Origin: Geobacter sp.
GTDB lineage: Bacteria > Desulfobacterota > Desulfuromonadia > Geobacterales > Pseudopelobacteraceae
Assembly: GCA_009885845.1 (NCBI GenBank)
Contig: VFJW01000051.1
Span: 1 to 40,461 of the forward strand
Length of the DNA: 40,461 bases
Direction: 5' to 3'
The notes beneath the pieces are model-generated. The model made no database searches, was not told the DNA's origin, and saw only the letters and a list, made by a program, of their open reading frames with translations. The position numbers and the translations under genes were made by a program. Below, in pieces: positions 1 to 8,242 of the stretch. Every line of letters starts with the position of its first letter. Within the stretch, counting starts at the first letter, position 1.

Positions 1-14
1 GGAGGATATTTTAG

Positions 15-1472
15 ATGGACATGATTTTAATTCCAGCCGTCAACATGACGCCGATTCTACCGGAGATATTTCTCTCCGTGCTGGCCATGGCTCTACTGCT
101 GATCAACGTTTTCAGGCCCGGCGGACAGAAGTCATACCTTGCATACATCAGCTTCATCGGTATTGTTGCAGCGGCCGTACTGGTAGGAGCCGGGTGGGGT
201 GGTCATATCGAGAGCTTCAGTGGTTCTGTCGTTCTCGACAACTTCGCGACGTTTTTCAAGATGATCTTTCTGGTGGCGGCCGGATTGACCGTACTGATTG
301 CAGACGATTACATGGAGCGCGAAGGGTGTAACCATGGCGAATTATATCCGCTGATCCTGTTTGCCGTTGTTGGAATGATGCTTATGGCTTCCGGTACGGA
401 CCTCATGACGATCTTTCTCGGACTTGAAGTCATGTCGGTATCGCTTTACGTTCTCGCCGGATTCAACAGGGCAAATAAAAAATCAAATGAAGCCGGTCTT
501 AAATACTTCCTGCTTGGCGCCTTTTCCACCGGTTTCATGCTGTATGGTATGGCGCTGATCTACGGGGCAACCGGCACAACACGACTTTATAAGATAGCCA
601 CTATTGTCGGGCAGATGACCCTGCCTTCTGCAAATATCATGCTGGTAGCCGGCATGTTGCTTATGATGACCGGTTTTGCCTTTAAAATCGCTGCCGCACC
701 GTTTCACATGTGGACTCCTGACGTGTACGAAGGCGCTCCGACTCCTATGACCGCTTTCATGTCAGCCGGTCCCAAGGCTGCCGGATTCGCCGCACTACTG
801 CGCATTTTTCTGGTTGCCCTGCCGACTCTTCAGGTTGAATGGAGTCAGGTGCTTTGGGTATTAGCCGCGCTAACCATGACCATCGGAAATATAACAGCAC
901 TGCGACAGGACAACATCAAACGTGTTCTAGCCTATTCTTCAATTGCTCATGCCGGGTACGCTCTTGTCGGTTTTGCGGCGGGGAACGGCACCGGTACTGC
1001 TGGTATCCTGTTCTATATGCTCTCGTACGCATTCATGAATATCGGTGCCTTTGCCATAATAATTCTGGTAGGTAAAAAGGGTGAGACCAACGGTAATGTT
1101 TCCGATTTTGCCGGCCTGGGCTTTAAAAAACCGATTCTTGCGCTCGCCATGACATTGTTTCTTTTCTCATTGGCCGGAGTGCCGCCCGCAGCTGGTTTTA
1201 TCGGCAAGTTTTATCTCTTCTCCGGTGCAATCCAGAAGGGGTACATCTGGTTAGCGGTTATTGGCGTACTTAACAGTGCCGCTTCCGTATATTACTACCT
1301 GCGGATCATGGTTTATATGTATTTCAAAGAGTCGACCGAAGAGTTTGAATGGGTGAAGGTAAGTGTACCGGTTGCCCTGGCTTTGATTATTGCAGTTGCC
1401 GGTACATTGATTCCCGGTGTTGTACCTTCATATATTCTTCAGTATGCACAGATGGCAGTTAAGCTTATGTAG
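15..1472 (+). CDS. nuoN: NADH-quinone oxidoreductase subunit N
   Basis: Antiporter-like membrane subunit of respiratory complex I, which passes electrons from NADH (or another donor) to quinone and pumps protons across the inner membrane. The 485-residue product is almost entirely hydrophobic, with about 14 predicted membrane helices, the usual length and shape for NuoN. The conserved glutamate of the antiporter-type subunits is visible as E138 in LGLEVMS, followed by the conserved lysine segment NEAGLKYFLLG near residue 160. GGAGG at positions 1-5 lies nine bases before the ATG. Position at the very edge and the terminator just behind it fit the last gene of a nuo operon whose other genes lie outside the window. 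Identification is from family recognition. Confidence 0.95.
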   Translation: MDMILIPAVNMTPILPEIFLSVLAMALLLINVFRPGGQKSYLAYISFIGIVAAAVLVGAGWGGHIESFSGSVVLDNFATFFKMIFLVAAGLTVLIADDYMEREGCNHGELYPLILFAVVGMMLMASGTDLMTIFLGLEVMSVSLYVLAGFNRANKKSNEAGLKYFLLGAFSTGFMLYGMALIYGATGTTRLYKIATIVGQMTLPSANIMLVAGMLLMMTGFAFKIAAAPFHMWTPDVYEGAPTPMTAFMSAGPKAAGFAALLRIFLVALPTLQVEWSQVLWVLAALTMTIGNITALRQDNIKRVLAYSSIAHAGYALVGFAAGNGTGTAGILFYMLSYAFMNIGAFAIIILVGKKGETNGNVSDFAGLGFKKPILALAMTLFLFSLAGVPPAAGFIGKFYLFSGAIQKGYIWLAVIGVLNSAASVYYYLRIMVYMYFKESTEEFEWVKVSVPVALALIIAVAGTLIPGVVPSYILQYAQMAVKLM

Positions 1473-1497
1473 TTTTTCTGAAAAAATGTGTAATAAT

Positions 1498-1530
1498 AAG
1501 GGCGGGCTCCTTACGGGACCGCCCTTTATC
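1498..1530 (+). terminator. Intrinsic terminator after nuoN
   Basis: AAGGGCGG (1498-1505) pairs with CCGCCCTT (1519-1526); an inner TCC/GGA pairing extends the stem and a T-rich run follows. It lies 26 bases after the nuoN stop and just ahead of prmC, so it likely ends the nuo transcript. Confidence 0.8.
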
Positions 1531-1565
1531 ATTTTATGGCAAAAAAACAGAGCACCCAGGTCAAA

Positions 1566-2429
1566 ATGTCAGCACAGGAAATCTGGACAACACTGAAAAT
1601 ACTGGCATGGACAAAGGACTTTCTCCTCTCCAAAGGAATTGAAAACGCACGCCTGGAAGCAGAATGGCTGTTGTGCGCCGCTATGGGGCTTGATCGGGTC
1701 GGTTTGTATCTGCAATTTGAAAAGCCCTTGAGTGATGCTGAACTGGCCACATATCGGGCTATGGTAACGCGAAGAGCACGACGGGAACCGCTCCAGCATA
1801 TTCTTGGAAGTCAGGAATTTTGTGGTCTCGAATATGAGGTCACTTCTGATGTTCTGATACCACGACATGACACTGAAGTGTTGGTGACCGAGGCAATTTC
1901 ACGTCAACCAAATTCACGCATGGCATTGGATATAGGAACAGGGAGCGGATGCATCGCCATCTCTCTGGTGAATCGGATGCCTGCAGCGAAAGTAACCGCC
2001 ACTGATATCTCGGAAGCGGCGCTGGCAGTTGCCCGTCGCAATGCTGAAACACATGGTGCAGCAATTGAGTTTTTGAGAGGCTCTCTTTTTGTGCCGGTTG
2101 CCGGCCGTCGCTTCGATTTAATTGTGTCAAATCCGCCGTATATACCTACGGCAGATATTGAAACTCTTGATCAGGAAGTCCGTGATTATGACCCCGTTAT
2201 CGCTCTTGATGGCGGCAGCGATGGACTCGATATGTACCGGCAACTTATCCCGGCAGCAGTCGATCATCTGAATTCTGGAGGATGGCTGCTTGTAGAGATA
2301 GGTATCGGTCAGGCGAAGGAAGTCATATCAATGTTTCAGTCTACAAGCAGTTTTAGTGCTCCGATTATTGCGACTGATTCAAGCGGAATTGAGCGGGTTG
2401 TCGGGGCACATCTAAAGGAGATATTATGA
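1566..2429 (+). CDS. prmC: Peptide chain release factor N5-glutamine methyltransferase
   Basis: Methylates the glutamine of the GGQ motif in release factors RF1 and RF2, using S-adenosylmethionine, in the cytoplasm. The sequence shows an N-terminal helical release-factor-binding region (about residues 1-75), then a Rossmann-type methyltransferase domain with the SAM motif DIGTGSG near residue 122 and the diagnostic NPPY catalytic motif near residue 189. An upstream in-frame ATG at 1536 would add ten residues (starting AKKQSTQ), but it sits almost inside the nuoN terminator and has no ribosome binding site. The ATG at 1566 has a weak AGG five bases upstream and matches the expected N-terminus better. 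The stop overlaps the hpt start (ATGA), so the two are translationally coupled. Confidence 0.93.
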   Translation: MSAQEIWTTLKILAWTKDFLLSKGIENARLEAEWLLCAAMGLDRVGLYLQFEKPLSDAELATYRAMVTRRARREPLQHILGSQEFCGLEYEVTSDVLIPRHDTEVLVTEAISRQPNSRMALDIGTGSGCIAISLVNRMPAAKVTATDISEAALAVARRNAETHGAAIEFLRGSLFVPVAGRRFDLIVSNPPYIPTADIETLDQEVRDYDPVIALDGGSDGLDMYRQLIPAAVDHLNSGGWLLVEIGIGQAKEVISMFQSTSSFSAPIIATDSSGIERVVGAHLKEIL

Positions 2430-2977
2430 ACTTCGAAGAAGCGGGAAGGGTTTTGGCTGAAGGCGATATGTTGGTCAGTGAATTTGAGGTTCATGCCGCT
2501 ATCGACCGGATGGCAAACGAGATGACTGTCGAGCTGAAAGAATCTAATCCGGTACTGATCTGCTGCATGAATGGCGGACTTGTCTTTGCCGGACAGCTTC
2601 TGACAAAGCTGGTATTTCCGCTGCAGATTGATTACGTGCACGCTACCCGGTACGGCCATAAGATAAACGGCGTGGCACTTGATTGGAAGGTCAGACCGCA
2701 GATAGATCTTCATGGTAGAACAGTGGTGCTGATGGATGATATTCTTGATGAAGGGGTAACGCTGGCTGCTATAGCCGAGTATTGTCGTAACCAGGGTGCT
2801 AAGAAGGTACTCATGGCGGTGCTGGTTGAAAAGCTCCATCTGCGCAAAGTGACACCGGGTATGCGGGCAGATTTTACCGGAATTGAGGTTGGCGACCGTT
2901 TTCTGTTCGGCTACGGTCTTGATTATAAAGGGTATTGGAGAAACGCGCCTGCTATCTATGCGCTGAAAGATCACTAG
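2426..2977 (+). CDS. hpt: Hypoxanthine-guanine phosphoribosyltransferase
   Basis: Purine salvage enzyme: joins hypoxanthine or guanine to PRPP to give IMP or GMP. The PRPP-binding loop is visible as VVLMDDILDEGVTL at residues 100-113, and the PPi-binding MNGG segment at 48-51. The C-terminal GLDYKGYWRN segment resembles the Pseudomonas-type HGPRTs rather than E. coli Hpt. Length of 183 residues is normal. AAGGAG lies just upstream of the ATG, which overlaps the prmC stop by four bases. Confidence 0.9.
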   Translation: MNFEEAGRVLAEGDMLVSEFEVHAAIDRMANEMTVELKESNPVLICCMNGGLVFAGQLLTKLVFPLQIDYVHATRYGHKINGVALDWKVRPQIDLHGRTVVLMDDILDEGVTLAAIAEYCRNQGAKKVLMAVLVEKLHLRKVTPGMRADFTGIEVGDRFLFGYGLDYKGYWRNAPAIYALKDH

Positions 2978-3064
2978 GCAGAGCATGCGTCGATGGTCTC
3001 GAAGCAAGGAGCAGAAACTAATAAAACAGCAACTGCTGCACATACTGCAAGAAAGGAGCAACAG

Positions 3065-3490
3065 ATGATCGTTACCGGCAAAAACTACAGTGCAGAGCAT
3101 ATCGGCCCATTTGAAAACCTCCTGAAACTTGATTTCATGGGGTTTTACGGCAAGCATTTTATCGGGAAAGAGTTGGGTCTTACCGGCTGTGAAGTCTCTT
3201 TGAACCGCCTTCCGGCAGGAAAATACATGCCGTTCCTGCACACCCACCAAAAGAACGAGGAGCTGTATATTGTTCTGCAGGGATGCGGCATGTTTTCCGT
3301 AGATGGTGAGGAGTTTCCGGTCCAGGAAGGGAGTTTGGTCCGGGTAGCCCCGGAAGGGGAACGCGGATGGAAGGCCGGCGATGAGGATATGTACTTTATC
3401 TGCATCCAGGCTGAGGCCGGATCTCTGAGCCAGGCGACCCTGGAGGATGGTATCCGGACAAGCACGAAAACCTCATGGATGAAAAAATAA
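3065..3490 (+). CDS. Cupin domain protein
   Basis: Small single-domain cupin of 141 residues. Cupin motif 1 appears as PFLHTHQKNEELYIVLQG (about 56-73), with metal-ligand candidates H59, H61 and E65, and motif 2 as VQEGSLVRVAPEG (about 86-98). The second motif lacks the usual histidine, so metal binding may be incomplete. The start at 3065 has AAGGAG (3053-3058) six bases upstream; the open frame extends back to 2993, but that extra stretch reads like non-coding sequence. It follows hpt on the same strand with an 87-base gap. Substrate unknown: cupins of this type include sugar-binding proteins, dioxygenases and regulators, and nothing here separates these. Confidence 0.8.
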   Translation: MIVTGKNYSAEHIGPFENLLKLDFMGFYGKHFIGKELGLTGCEVSLNRLPAGKYMPFLHTHQKNEELYIVLQGCGMFSVDGEEFPVQEGSLVRVAPEGERGWKAGDEDMYFICIQAEAGSLSQATLEDGIRTSTKTSWMKK

Positions 3491-3566
3491 GTGACTACGA
3501 CATGGCCATCGGCCCTTTTCGAATATTCATAGTTTTTTCTGTTATGTAACAGTTACGGAATCCTGA

Positions 3567-4658
3567 TCACTCTCCCATCATAATGCCGAGGTCCTCAGCT
3601 GTCCGAACGATTTCGCCGTCGCGATCAACCAGCTTCAGGTCTCGAGTCGCTTCCTCGATGGTAACCGAGGTGATACTGCGTCCTTTCAGGCAAGCCATGC
3701 GCCCGAATTCGCCGTCCGAGATCATCTGAACCGCTTTTGTGCCATAGCGGCTTCCCAGGGCGCGATCGAAGGTGGTGGGGGAACCACCACGTTGCAGATG
3801 TCCCAGTACTGTCACACGAACGTCCATTTCCAGGCAATGTTCAATATGTTTGGCAACATACTGACCGATACCGCCCAGTCTTTCGATGGTGTCGCGTTCG
3901 TCAGCTTCCCTGGCTACTACCCGGGAACCTCCGGAAGGAAAGGCGCCTTCGGCGGCAACAATGATGCTGAAACGGCTGCCTCGAGCGGACCGCTTCTTGA
4001 TAGCGCTACAAATGTGCTCAATATTAAAGGGTATTTCAGGAATAAGAATCACATCTGCTCCACCGGCAATGCCTGACTCCAGGGCGATCCAGCCGGCATA
4101 GCGGCCCATTACTTCAAGAATCATCACCCGGTGATGACTTTCTGCGGTGGTGTGCAGTTTGTCCAGAGCATCAGTAGCGGTTTCCAGCGCGGTGTTATAA
4201 CCAAAGGTAAGATCTGTCTCGCGCAGGTCATTGTCGATGGTTTTGGGTACCCCCACAACCTTCACTCCTTTTTTTGCCAGTTCCAGTGCTATTTTAAGCG
4301 AACCTTCCCCTCCAACAGCAATCAGCGCTTCGATGCCGAGGGTGTTGATATTTTCCACCACGCGATCAGAAATATCCATATGGATAATTTTCCCGTCTTT
4401 CTTCACCGGAAAATCAAATGGATTACCACGATTAGTGGTACCCAGAATAGTACCGCCCCTGGGAAGAATACCGCGTACGCTTTCGAGTGTCAGTGGTTTG
4501 CATTTGTTCAGATCAAGCAGGCCGTCAAAGCCGTCCTCGATGCCAATCACCTGCCAGCCATGCCGGATGATGGCGGATTTCACCACGCCGCGGATGACAG
4601 CATTCAGTCCGGGGCAGTCACCACCACCGGTGAGTATGCCGATTTTCGAGATATTCAT
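3567..4658 (-). CDS. pfkA: 6-phosphofructokinase (group III type)
   Basis: Phosphorylates fructose-6-phosphate to fructose-1,6-bisphosphate, the committing step of glycolysis. The nucleotide loop is GGGDCPGLN (11-19) and the fructose-phosphate site PKTIDNDL (138-145). The phosphoryl-donor signature is mixed: GGEGS (116-120) keeps the glycine typical of ATP enzymes, while the lysine of PKTIDND is typical of pyrophosphate enzymes. This combination is known from group III ATP-dependent enzymes of actinomycetes, so ATP is the likelier donor, but pyrophosphate use cannot be excluded by eye. 363 residues is longer than E. coli PfkA (320) and fits this group. AGGAG lies seven bases before the start. 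It is divergent from the aconitase gene. Confidence 0.93.
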   Translation of the reverse strand: MNISKIGILTGGGDCPGLNAVIRGVVKSAIIRHGWQVIGIEDGFDGLLDLNKCKPLTLESVRGILPRGGTILGTTNRGNPFDFPVKKDGKIIHMDISDRVVENINTLGIEALIAVGGEGSLKIALELAKKGVKVVGVPKTIDNDLRETDLTFGYNTALETATDALDKLHTTAESHHRVMILEVMGRYAGWIALESGIAGGADVILIPEIPFNIEHICSAIKKRSARGSRFSIIVAAEGAFPSGGSRVVAREADERDTIERLGGIGQYVAKHIEHCLEMDVRVTVLGHLQRGGSPTTFDRALGSRYGTKAVQMISDGEFGRMACLKGRSITSVTIEEATRDLKLVDRDGEIVRTAEDLGIMMGE

Positions 4659-4884
4659 AAAATGCTCCTGTTACGCGAAAGAATTGGCATAAATGTTACT
4701 AAAGTTGTTTGACAATAAAACAAACATGCGGATGATTCAATAGAATCTGCACCAATAGTGTCCGGTCACCTAATGCGCCGAGACGAATTAAGCGCTGACA
4801 TTTACTGAAATAAAACGGGACGCATGCGCAACCAAAAGACGAAAAAAGGTGTATAATCATACAAAAAGAAAGGTGGTGGCGGAC

Positions 4885-6819
4885 ATGAGTAAAAATCTGA
4901 CAACCAAAATTCTGGAGGCCCACCTCGTGGAAGGTCAGCTGGTTCCAGGTTCTGAGATTTCGATCAAAATAGACCATACGCTGCTGCAGGACGCCACCGG
5001 TACAATGGCGATGCTGGAGTTTATCGCCATGGGACTGCCACGGGTGAAAGTAGGACTGGCGGCCCAGTATATCGACCACAATCTGCTGCAGACCGATTAC
5101 AAGAATGCCGATGACCATGCCTTTTTAACATCGGCGGCCATGAAATTCGGGGTACATCTTTCCAGGCCGGGCAACGGCGTATCCCACCAGGTGCATCTGG
5201 AACGCTTTGGGATGCCGGGTATCACGCTTCTCGGTGCGGATTCACATTCCCCGACAGCCGCCGGGCTGTCTGTTCTGGCAATTGGCGCGGGAGGGCTTGA
5301 TGTCGCCCTGGCGATGGCCGGGCATCCGTTTAGTCTCCCGTGTCCGAAGGTCATGGGTGTCAAGTTGATCGGCAGACTTCCGGACTGGGTATCAGGGAAG
5401 GATGTTATACTTGAAATGCTGCGGCGTCACACCGTTGCAGGCGGCGTAGGTAAAGTCATTGAGTATTTCGGGCCCGGTGTAGGAACCCTCTCTGTTACCG
5501 ACCGCGCTACGATCGGTAACATGGGTGCAGAGTTGGGAGCGACCTCATCCATATTCCCTTCGGATGACCGTACGCGTGAATTTTTGGTGTCACAGGGCCG
5601 CGGTGATAGCTGGCAGTCGCTGGCGGCCGATGAAGGTGCGGTGTACGACGAGTATGATGAGATTGATCTTTCTGCATTGGAGCCCTTGATAGCCTGTCCT
5701 TCGTCACCGGATAATGTGGTGCCGGTCAGGGAGGTTGCGGGCACTCACGTCGATCAGGTTATCGTCGGCAGTTCGGTAAACTCATCATACCGGGATCTGA
5801 TGACCGCCTGCCGGATTATGGAAGGAAATCGGGTTGCAGCCGGCGTTCACTTTCATGTTAATCCCGGCAGTCGTCAGGCGTTGGAAAATGTTGCCCAGGA
5901 TGGCGGTATTTTGATGTTGTTGATGGCGGGAGTAAGTATCCACCAATCCGGCTGTCTGGGATGTATCGGAATGGGACAGGCGCCGGGGACCGATCAGGTG
6001 AGTCTGCGCACCTTCCCGCGAAATTTCCCGGGCCGCAGCGGTACGAAAGGCGACAAGGTGTATCTCTGTTCTCCGGAAACCGCCGCCGCATCCGGCATAT
6101 ACGGGGTCATAACCGACCCACGGATAATGGGTGATATCAGGCCGTACCCGGCAGTGGAAAATCCTGAAAAGTACCTGTTGGACGATTCCGGAATCATTTT
6201 TCCGCTCGAGGATGGCTCTGCCGTTGAAATAAAAACCGGGCCCAATATCGTCCCGTTTCCGGAATTCGAGGCATTGCCTGAATCACTGGAAATGGGAGTG
6301 GTCATTACGCTTGGTGACAATGTCACCACCGATCACATCATGCCTGCCGGCAACAAGGTCCTGCCGCTGAGAAGCAATATTCCGGCAATCAGCGAGCATG
6401 TTTTCGAACAGTTGGATGCAGAGTTTCCTGCTCGTGCACGGGCTATCGGAAACGGAGTGGTTATAGCCGGTGAGAACTACGGTCAGGGATCTTCTCGAGA
6501 GCATGCTGCCATTGCACCCCGCTATCTGGGGATTCGTGCCAAAATAGTCAAAAGTTTCGCTCGTATTCACAAAGCCAACCTGGTTAATTTCGGCATCGTA
6601 CCGCTGGTGTTCAAAAATCCGGTGGATATAGGGCTTTTCACGCAAGGCGACCAGATATCCATTCCCGGCATACGGCATCTTGTCGAAAGCGGCATCAGTG
6701 AGATCCCGGTAGTAGTCAACGGCAGGGTGATCCTCACACTACTGGAAGTCTCAGACCGTCAGCGTCAGGAACTATTGGCCGGAGGAACGCTCAATTTTGT
6801 ACGGCAGACTCACAGCTGA
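4885..6819 (+). CDS. Aconitase-family hydratase (Aquifex type), one Fe-S cysteine missing
   Basis: Closest in layout to short Aquifex-type aconitate hydratases (644 residues), which interconvert citrate and isocitrate through a [4Fe-4S] cluster. Active-site segments are conserved: DHTLLQDATGT (about 30-40), HQVHLERFG, ADSHSPT (118-124), RNFPGRSG (379-386) and the swivel-domain GSSREHAA (535-542). Two cluster cysteines are present in GCLGCIGMGQ (C357 and C360), but the third, normally in GSCTNS, is serine: the segment reads GSSVNSS, with TCG at 5773-5775. It may therefore carry an altered or no cluster, or have another substrate. The start at 4885 has AGGTGG eight bases upstream; an upstream ATG at 4849 is less likely. 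A TATAAT at 4852-4857 may be its -10 box, without a good -35. The thioredoxin gene follows after 10 bases. Confidence 0.88.
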   Translation: MSKNLTTKILEAHLVEGQLVPGSEISIKIDHTLLQDATGTMAMLEFIAMGLPRVKVGLAAQYIDHNLLQTDYKNADDHAFLTSAAMKFGVHLSRPGNGVSHQVHLERFGMPGITLLGADSHSPTAAGLSVLAIGAGGLDVALAMAGHPFSLPCPKVMGVKLIGRLPDWVSGKDVILEMLRRHTVAGGVGKVIEYFGPGVGTLSVTDRATIGNMGAELGATSSIFPSDDRTREFLVSQGRGDSWQSLAADEGAVYDEYDEIDLSALEPLIACPSSPDNVVPVREVAGTHVDQVIVGSSVNSSYRDLMTACRIMEGNRVAAGVHFHVNPGSRQALENVAQDGGILMLLMAGVSIHQSGCLGCIGMGQAPGTDQVSLRTFPRNFPGRSGTKGDKVYLCSPETAAASGIYGVITDPRIMGDIRPYPAVENPEKYLLDDSGIIFPLEDGSAVEIKTGPNIVPFPEFEALPESLEMGVVITLGDNVTTDHIMPAGNKVLPLRSNIPAISEHVFEQLDAEFPARARAIGNGVVIAGENYGQGSSREHAAIAPRYLGIRAKIVKSFARIHKANLVNFGIVPLVFKNPVDIGLFTQGDQISIPGIRHLVESGISEIPVVVNGRVILTLLEVSDRQRQELLAGGTLNFVRQTHS

Positions 6820-6829
6820 AGGAGCTGAA

Positions 6830-7267
6830 ATGGCAACGTATACTGTCAGCTGCGGCTTCTGCGGTACCAAAAACAGGATCCCAGCAGAAAAAGAAGGAAA
6901 ACAGGGACGGTGTGGTAACTGTCACAAGGAGTTGCCGCCGCTGTACTATAGACCGCACCAACTGACGTCGCGGACTTTCGATGCCTTCGTTAATGACTAT
7001 AGCGGTCCGGTACTGGCAGAGTTCTGGGCCCCGTGGTGTCCGCATTGCGCAGCATTTGCCCCGACGGTGCGAAAAGTGGCTGAACTGTTGGCGGGTGAGG
7101 CTGCTGTGGCACAGATCAACTCTCAGGAAGACCCGGCACTTGCACAACGCTTCGGTGTGAACAGCATTCCTGTACTGATTCTGATCAGGCAGGGCAAAAT
7201 TGCCGACCGTCTGTCCGGTTCCCAAAACAGTGACGCAATTGTTTCCTGGTTCCGGCGCCACCTGTGA
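6830..7267 (+). CDS. Thioredoxin-2-like protein with CPHC active site
   Basis: Cytoplasmic thiol-disulfide protein of 145 residues built like TrxC: an N-terminal zinc ribbon (C8-x2-C11 and C28-x2-C31) followed by a thioredoxin fold. The active site is W-C-P-H-C (C70, C73) instead of the usual CGPC; CPHC is the dipeptide found in oxidising DsbA. The cis-proline loop (NSIPVLIL, P114) is intact. No signal peptide is visible, so it should stay in the cytoplasm. The start at 6830 is supported by AAGGAG that overlaps the end of the aconitase gene, so the two are probably one operon. Its 3' end is five bases from the convergent rhodanese-YceI gene. Confidence 0.9.
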   Translation: MATYTVSCGFCGTKNRIPAEKEGKQGRCGNCHKELPPLYYRPHQLTSRTFDAFVNDYSGPVLAEFWAPWCPHCAAFAPTVRKVAELLAGEAAVAQINSQEDPALAQRFGVNSIPVLILIRQGKIADRLSGSQNSDAIVSWFRRHL

Positions 7268-7272
7268 GAGAG

Positions 7273-8193
7273 TCAGCACACCGCTATTTCCGGTTCCCGT
7301 GCAACAATAAACAAATCTACGCTGACGAAATCATTCACAAGATGTATGCCGAGTTGCTCGTAAAATTTGCCTGAGCCATAACATACATTCCAAAGTGTAC
7401 GGTCGAAATTCAGTGTCGCCTGTGCCTTGAGACTTCCATCCTCCTGCGTTGCAACTATGGCCGGAAAGCAGAGCGAATGGCTCGTTCCCTTGACAGTCAG
7501 TGAACCGGCAATTTCCATATTCGGAGTTCCCGGCGTGCATTCGGCAATTGCCGCCGCACCGTGTAATTCAAATGTTGCCGTTGGATAGCGATTTACATCG
7601 AAAAAATCTTCAGATTTCAAATGCCGGAGAAGCATTTCCCGCCAGTTTTCATCCTGAAGATCCAGGTTTGTTATGGTTTTCATGTCGAGCACAAACCTGC
7701 CGGATATCGGGCGGTCATTCTCCAGAATAACTTCTCCTTCAATTATGGAAATGCGGCCATGATGGCGGTTGTTTATATTACGTCCGCTCCATTCGACCAC
7801 ACTCTTTTCTGCATCGATACGATACACGCCGTTACAGATCGCGGCCGATAGTGCGATCGGTTCGGCAGGCTCAACCGCAAGTCCGGCCGCCTGCCAGGCC
7901 TGCAGTCCCCCCTCCAGAACGGCCACATTGCGGTACCCGGCACTCTCCAGCTTTTCTTTGGCAGTTCGGGCGGCAAGAGTCGTGCCGCTGTCATCGTAGA
8001 CAACTATGGCCTTATCCCGATCAGGGACGCTGTCAGCTATCCTGTCCAGAAATACCATTTCATAGACGCAGGCGTTAGAGGCGCCGGGAATACGCCGACC
8101 GGCAAAAACCTCCGGCAGGAGAACGTCTATCAGGTTGACAGAACCAACTGAGATCAACTGCCGCAGTTCATGAACACTCACTGTTGCATTCAT
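7273..8193 (-). CDS. Rhodanese-YceI fusion protein (inactive rhodanese site)
   Basis: Two-domain protein of 306 residues. Residues about 5-108 form a rhodanese homology domain (LIDVLLPEVFAGRRIPGASN, then VAVLEGGLQAW), but the catalytic cysteine is replaced by aspartate: the loop reads VVYDDSGTT with D67 where Cys is expected. Residues about 122-300 are a YceI-like lipocalin-type domain (YRIDAEKSVVEWSG, then HLKSEDFFDVNRYPTATFEL), a family that binds isoprenoid-like ligands. YceI proteins usually carry a signal peptide; none is seen here, so this copy is predicted cytoplasmic. ATG at 8193 has AAGGAG nine bases upstream; a TTG at 8202 touches the ribosome site and is rejected. It lies 49 bases downstream of the NmrA-like gene, likely in one operon. 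Confidence 0.88.
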   Translation of the reverse strand: MNATVSVHELRQLISVGSVNLIDVLLPEVFAGRRIPGASNACVYEMVFLDRIADSVPDRDKAIVVYDDSGTTLAARTAKEKLESAGYRNVAVLEGGLQAWQAAGLAVEPAEPIALSAAICNGVYRIDAEKSVVEWSGRNINNRHHGRISIIEGEVILENDRPISGRFVLDMKTITNLDLQDENWREMLLRHLKSEDFFDVNRYPTATFELHGAAAIAECTPGTPNMEIAGSLTVKGTSHSLCFPAIVATQEDGSLKAQATLNFDRTLWNVCYGSGKFYEQLGIHLVNDFVSVDLFIVAREPEIAVC

Positions 8194-8242
8194 TTCACTC
8201 AACTCCTTTCAGTGAACCTACACCGGCAGCAGGGTAGCCGGG

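Noticed and set aside
2336-3250. 304-codon open frame on the - strand
   Set aside because: It runs antisense across hpt, which has clear motifs, and its product has low-complexity, Cys/His-rich shadow composition.
3538-3551. CTGTTA/TAACAG inverted repeat as terminator between the cupin and pfkA
   Set aside because: The loop would be only two bases and there is no T run after it in either direction.
4709-4746. TTGACA with a TAGAAT as a promoter for the aconitase gene
   Set aside because: The spacing is 26 bases, far outside the working range.
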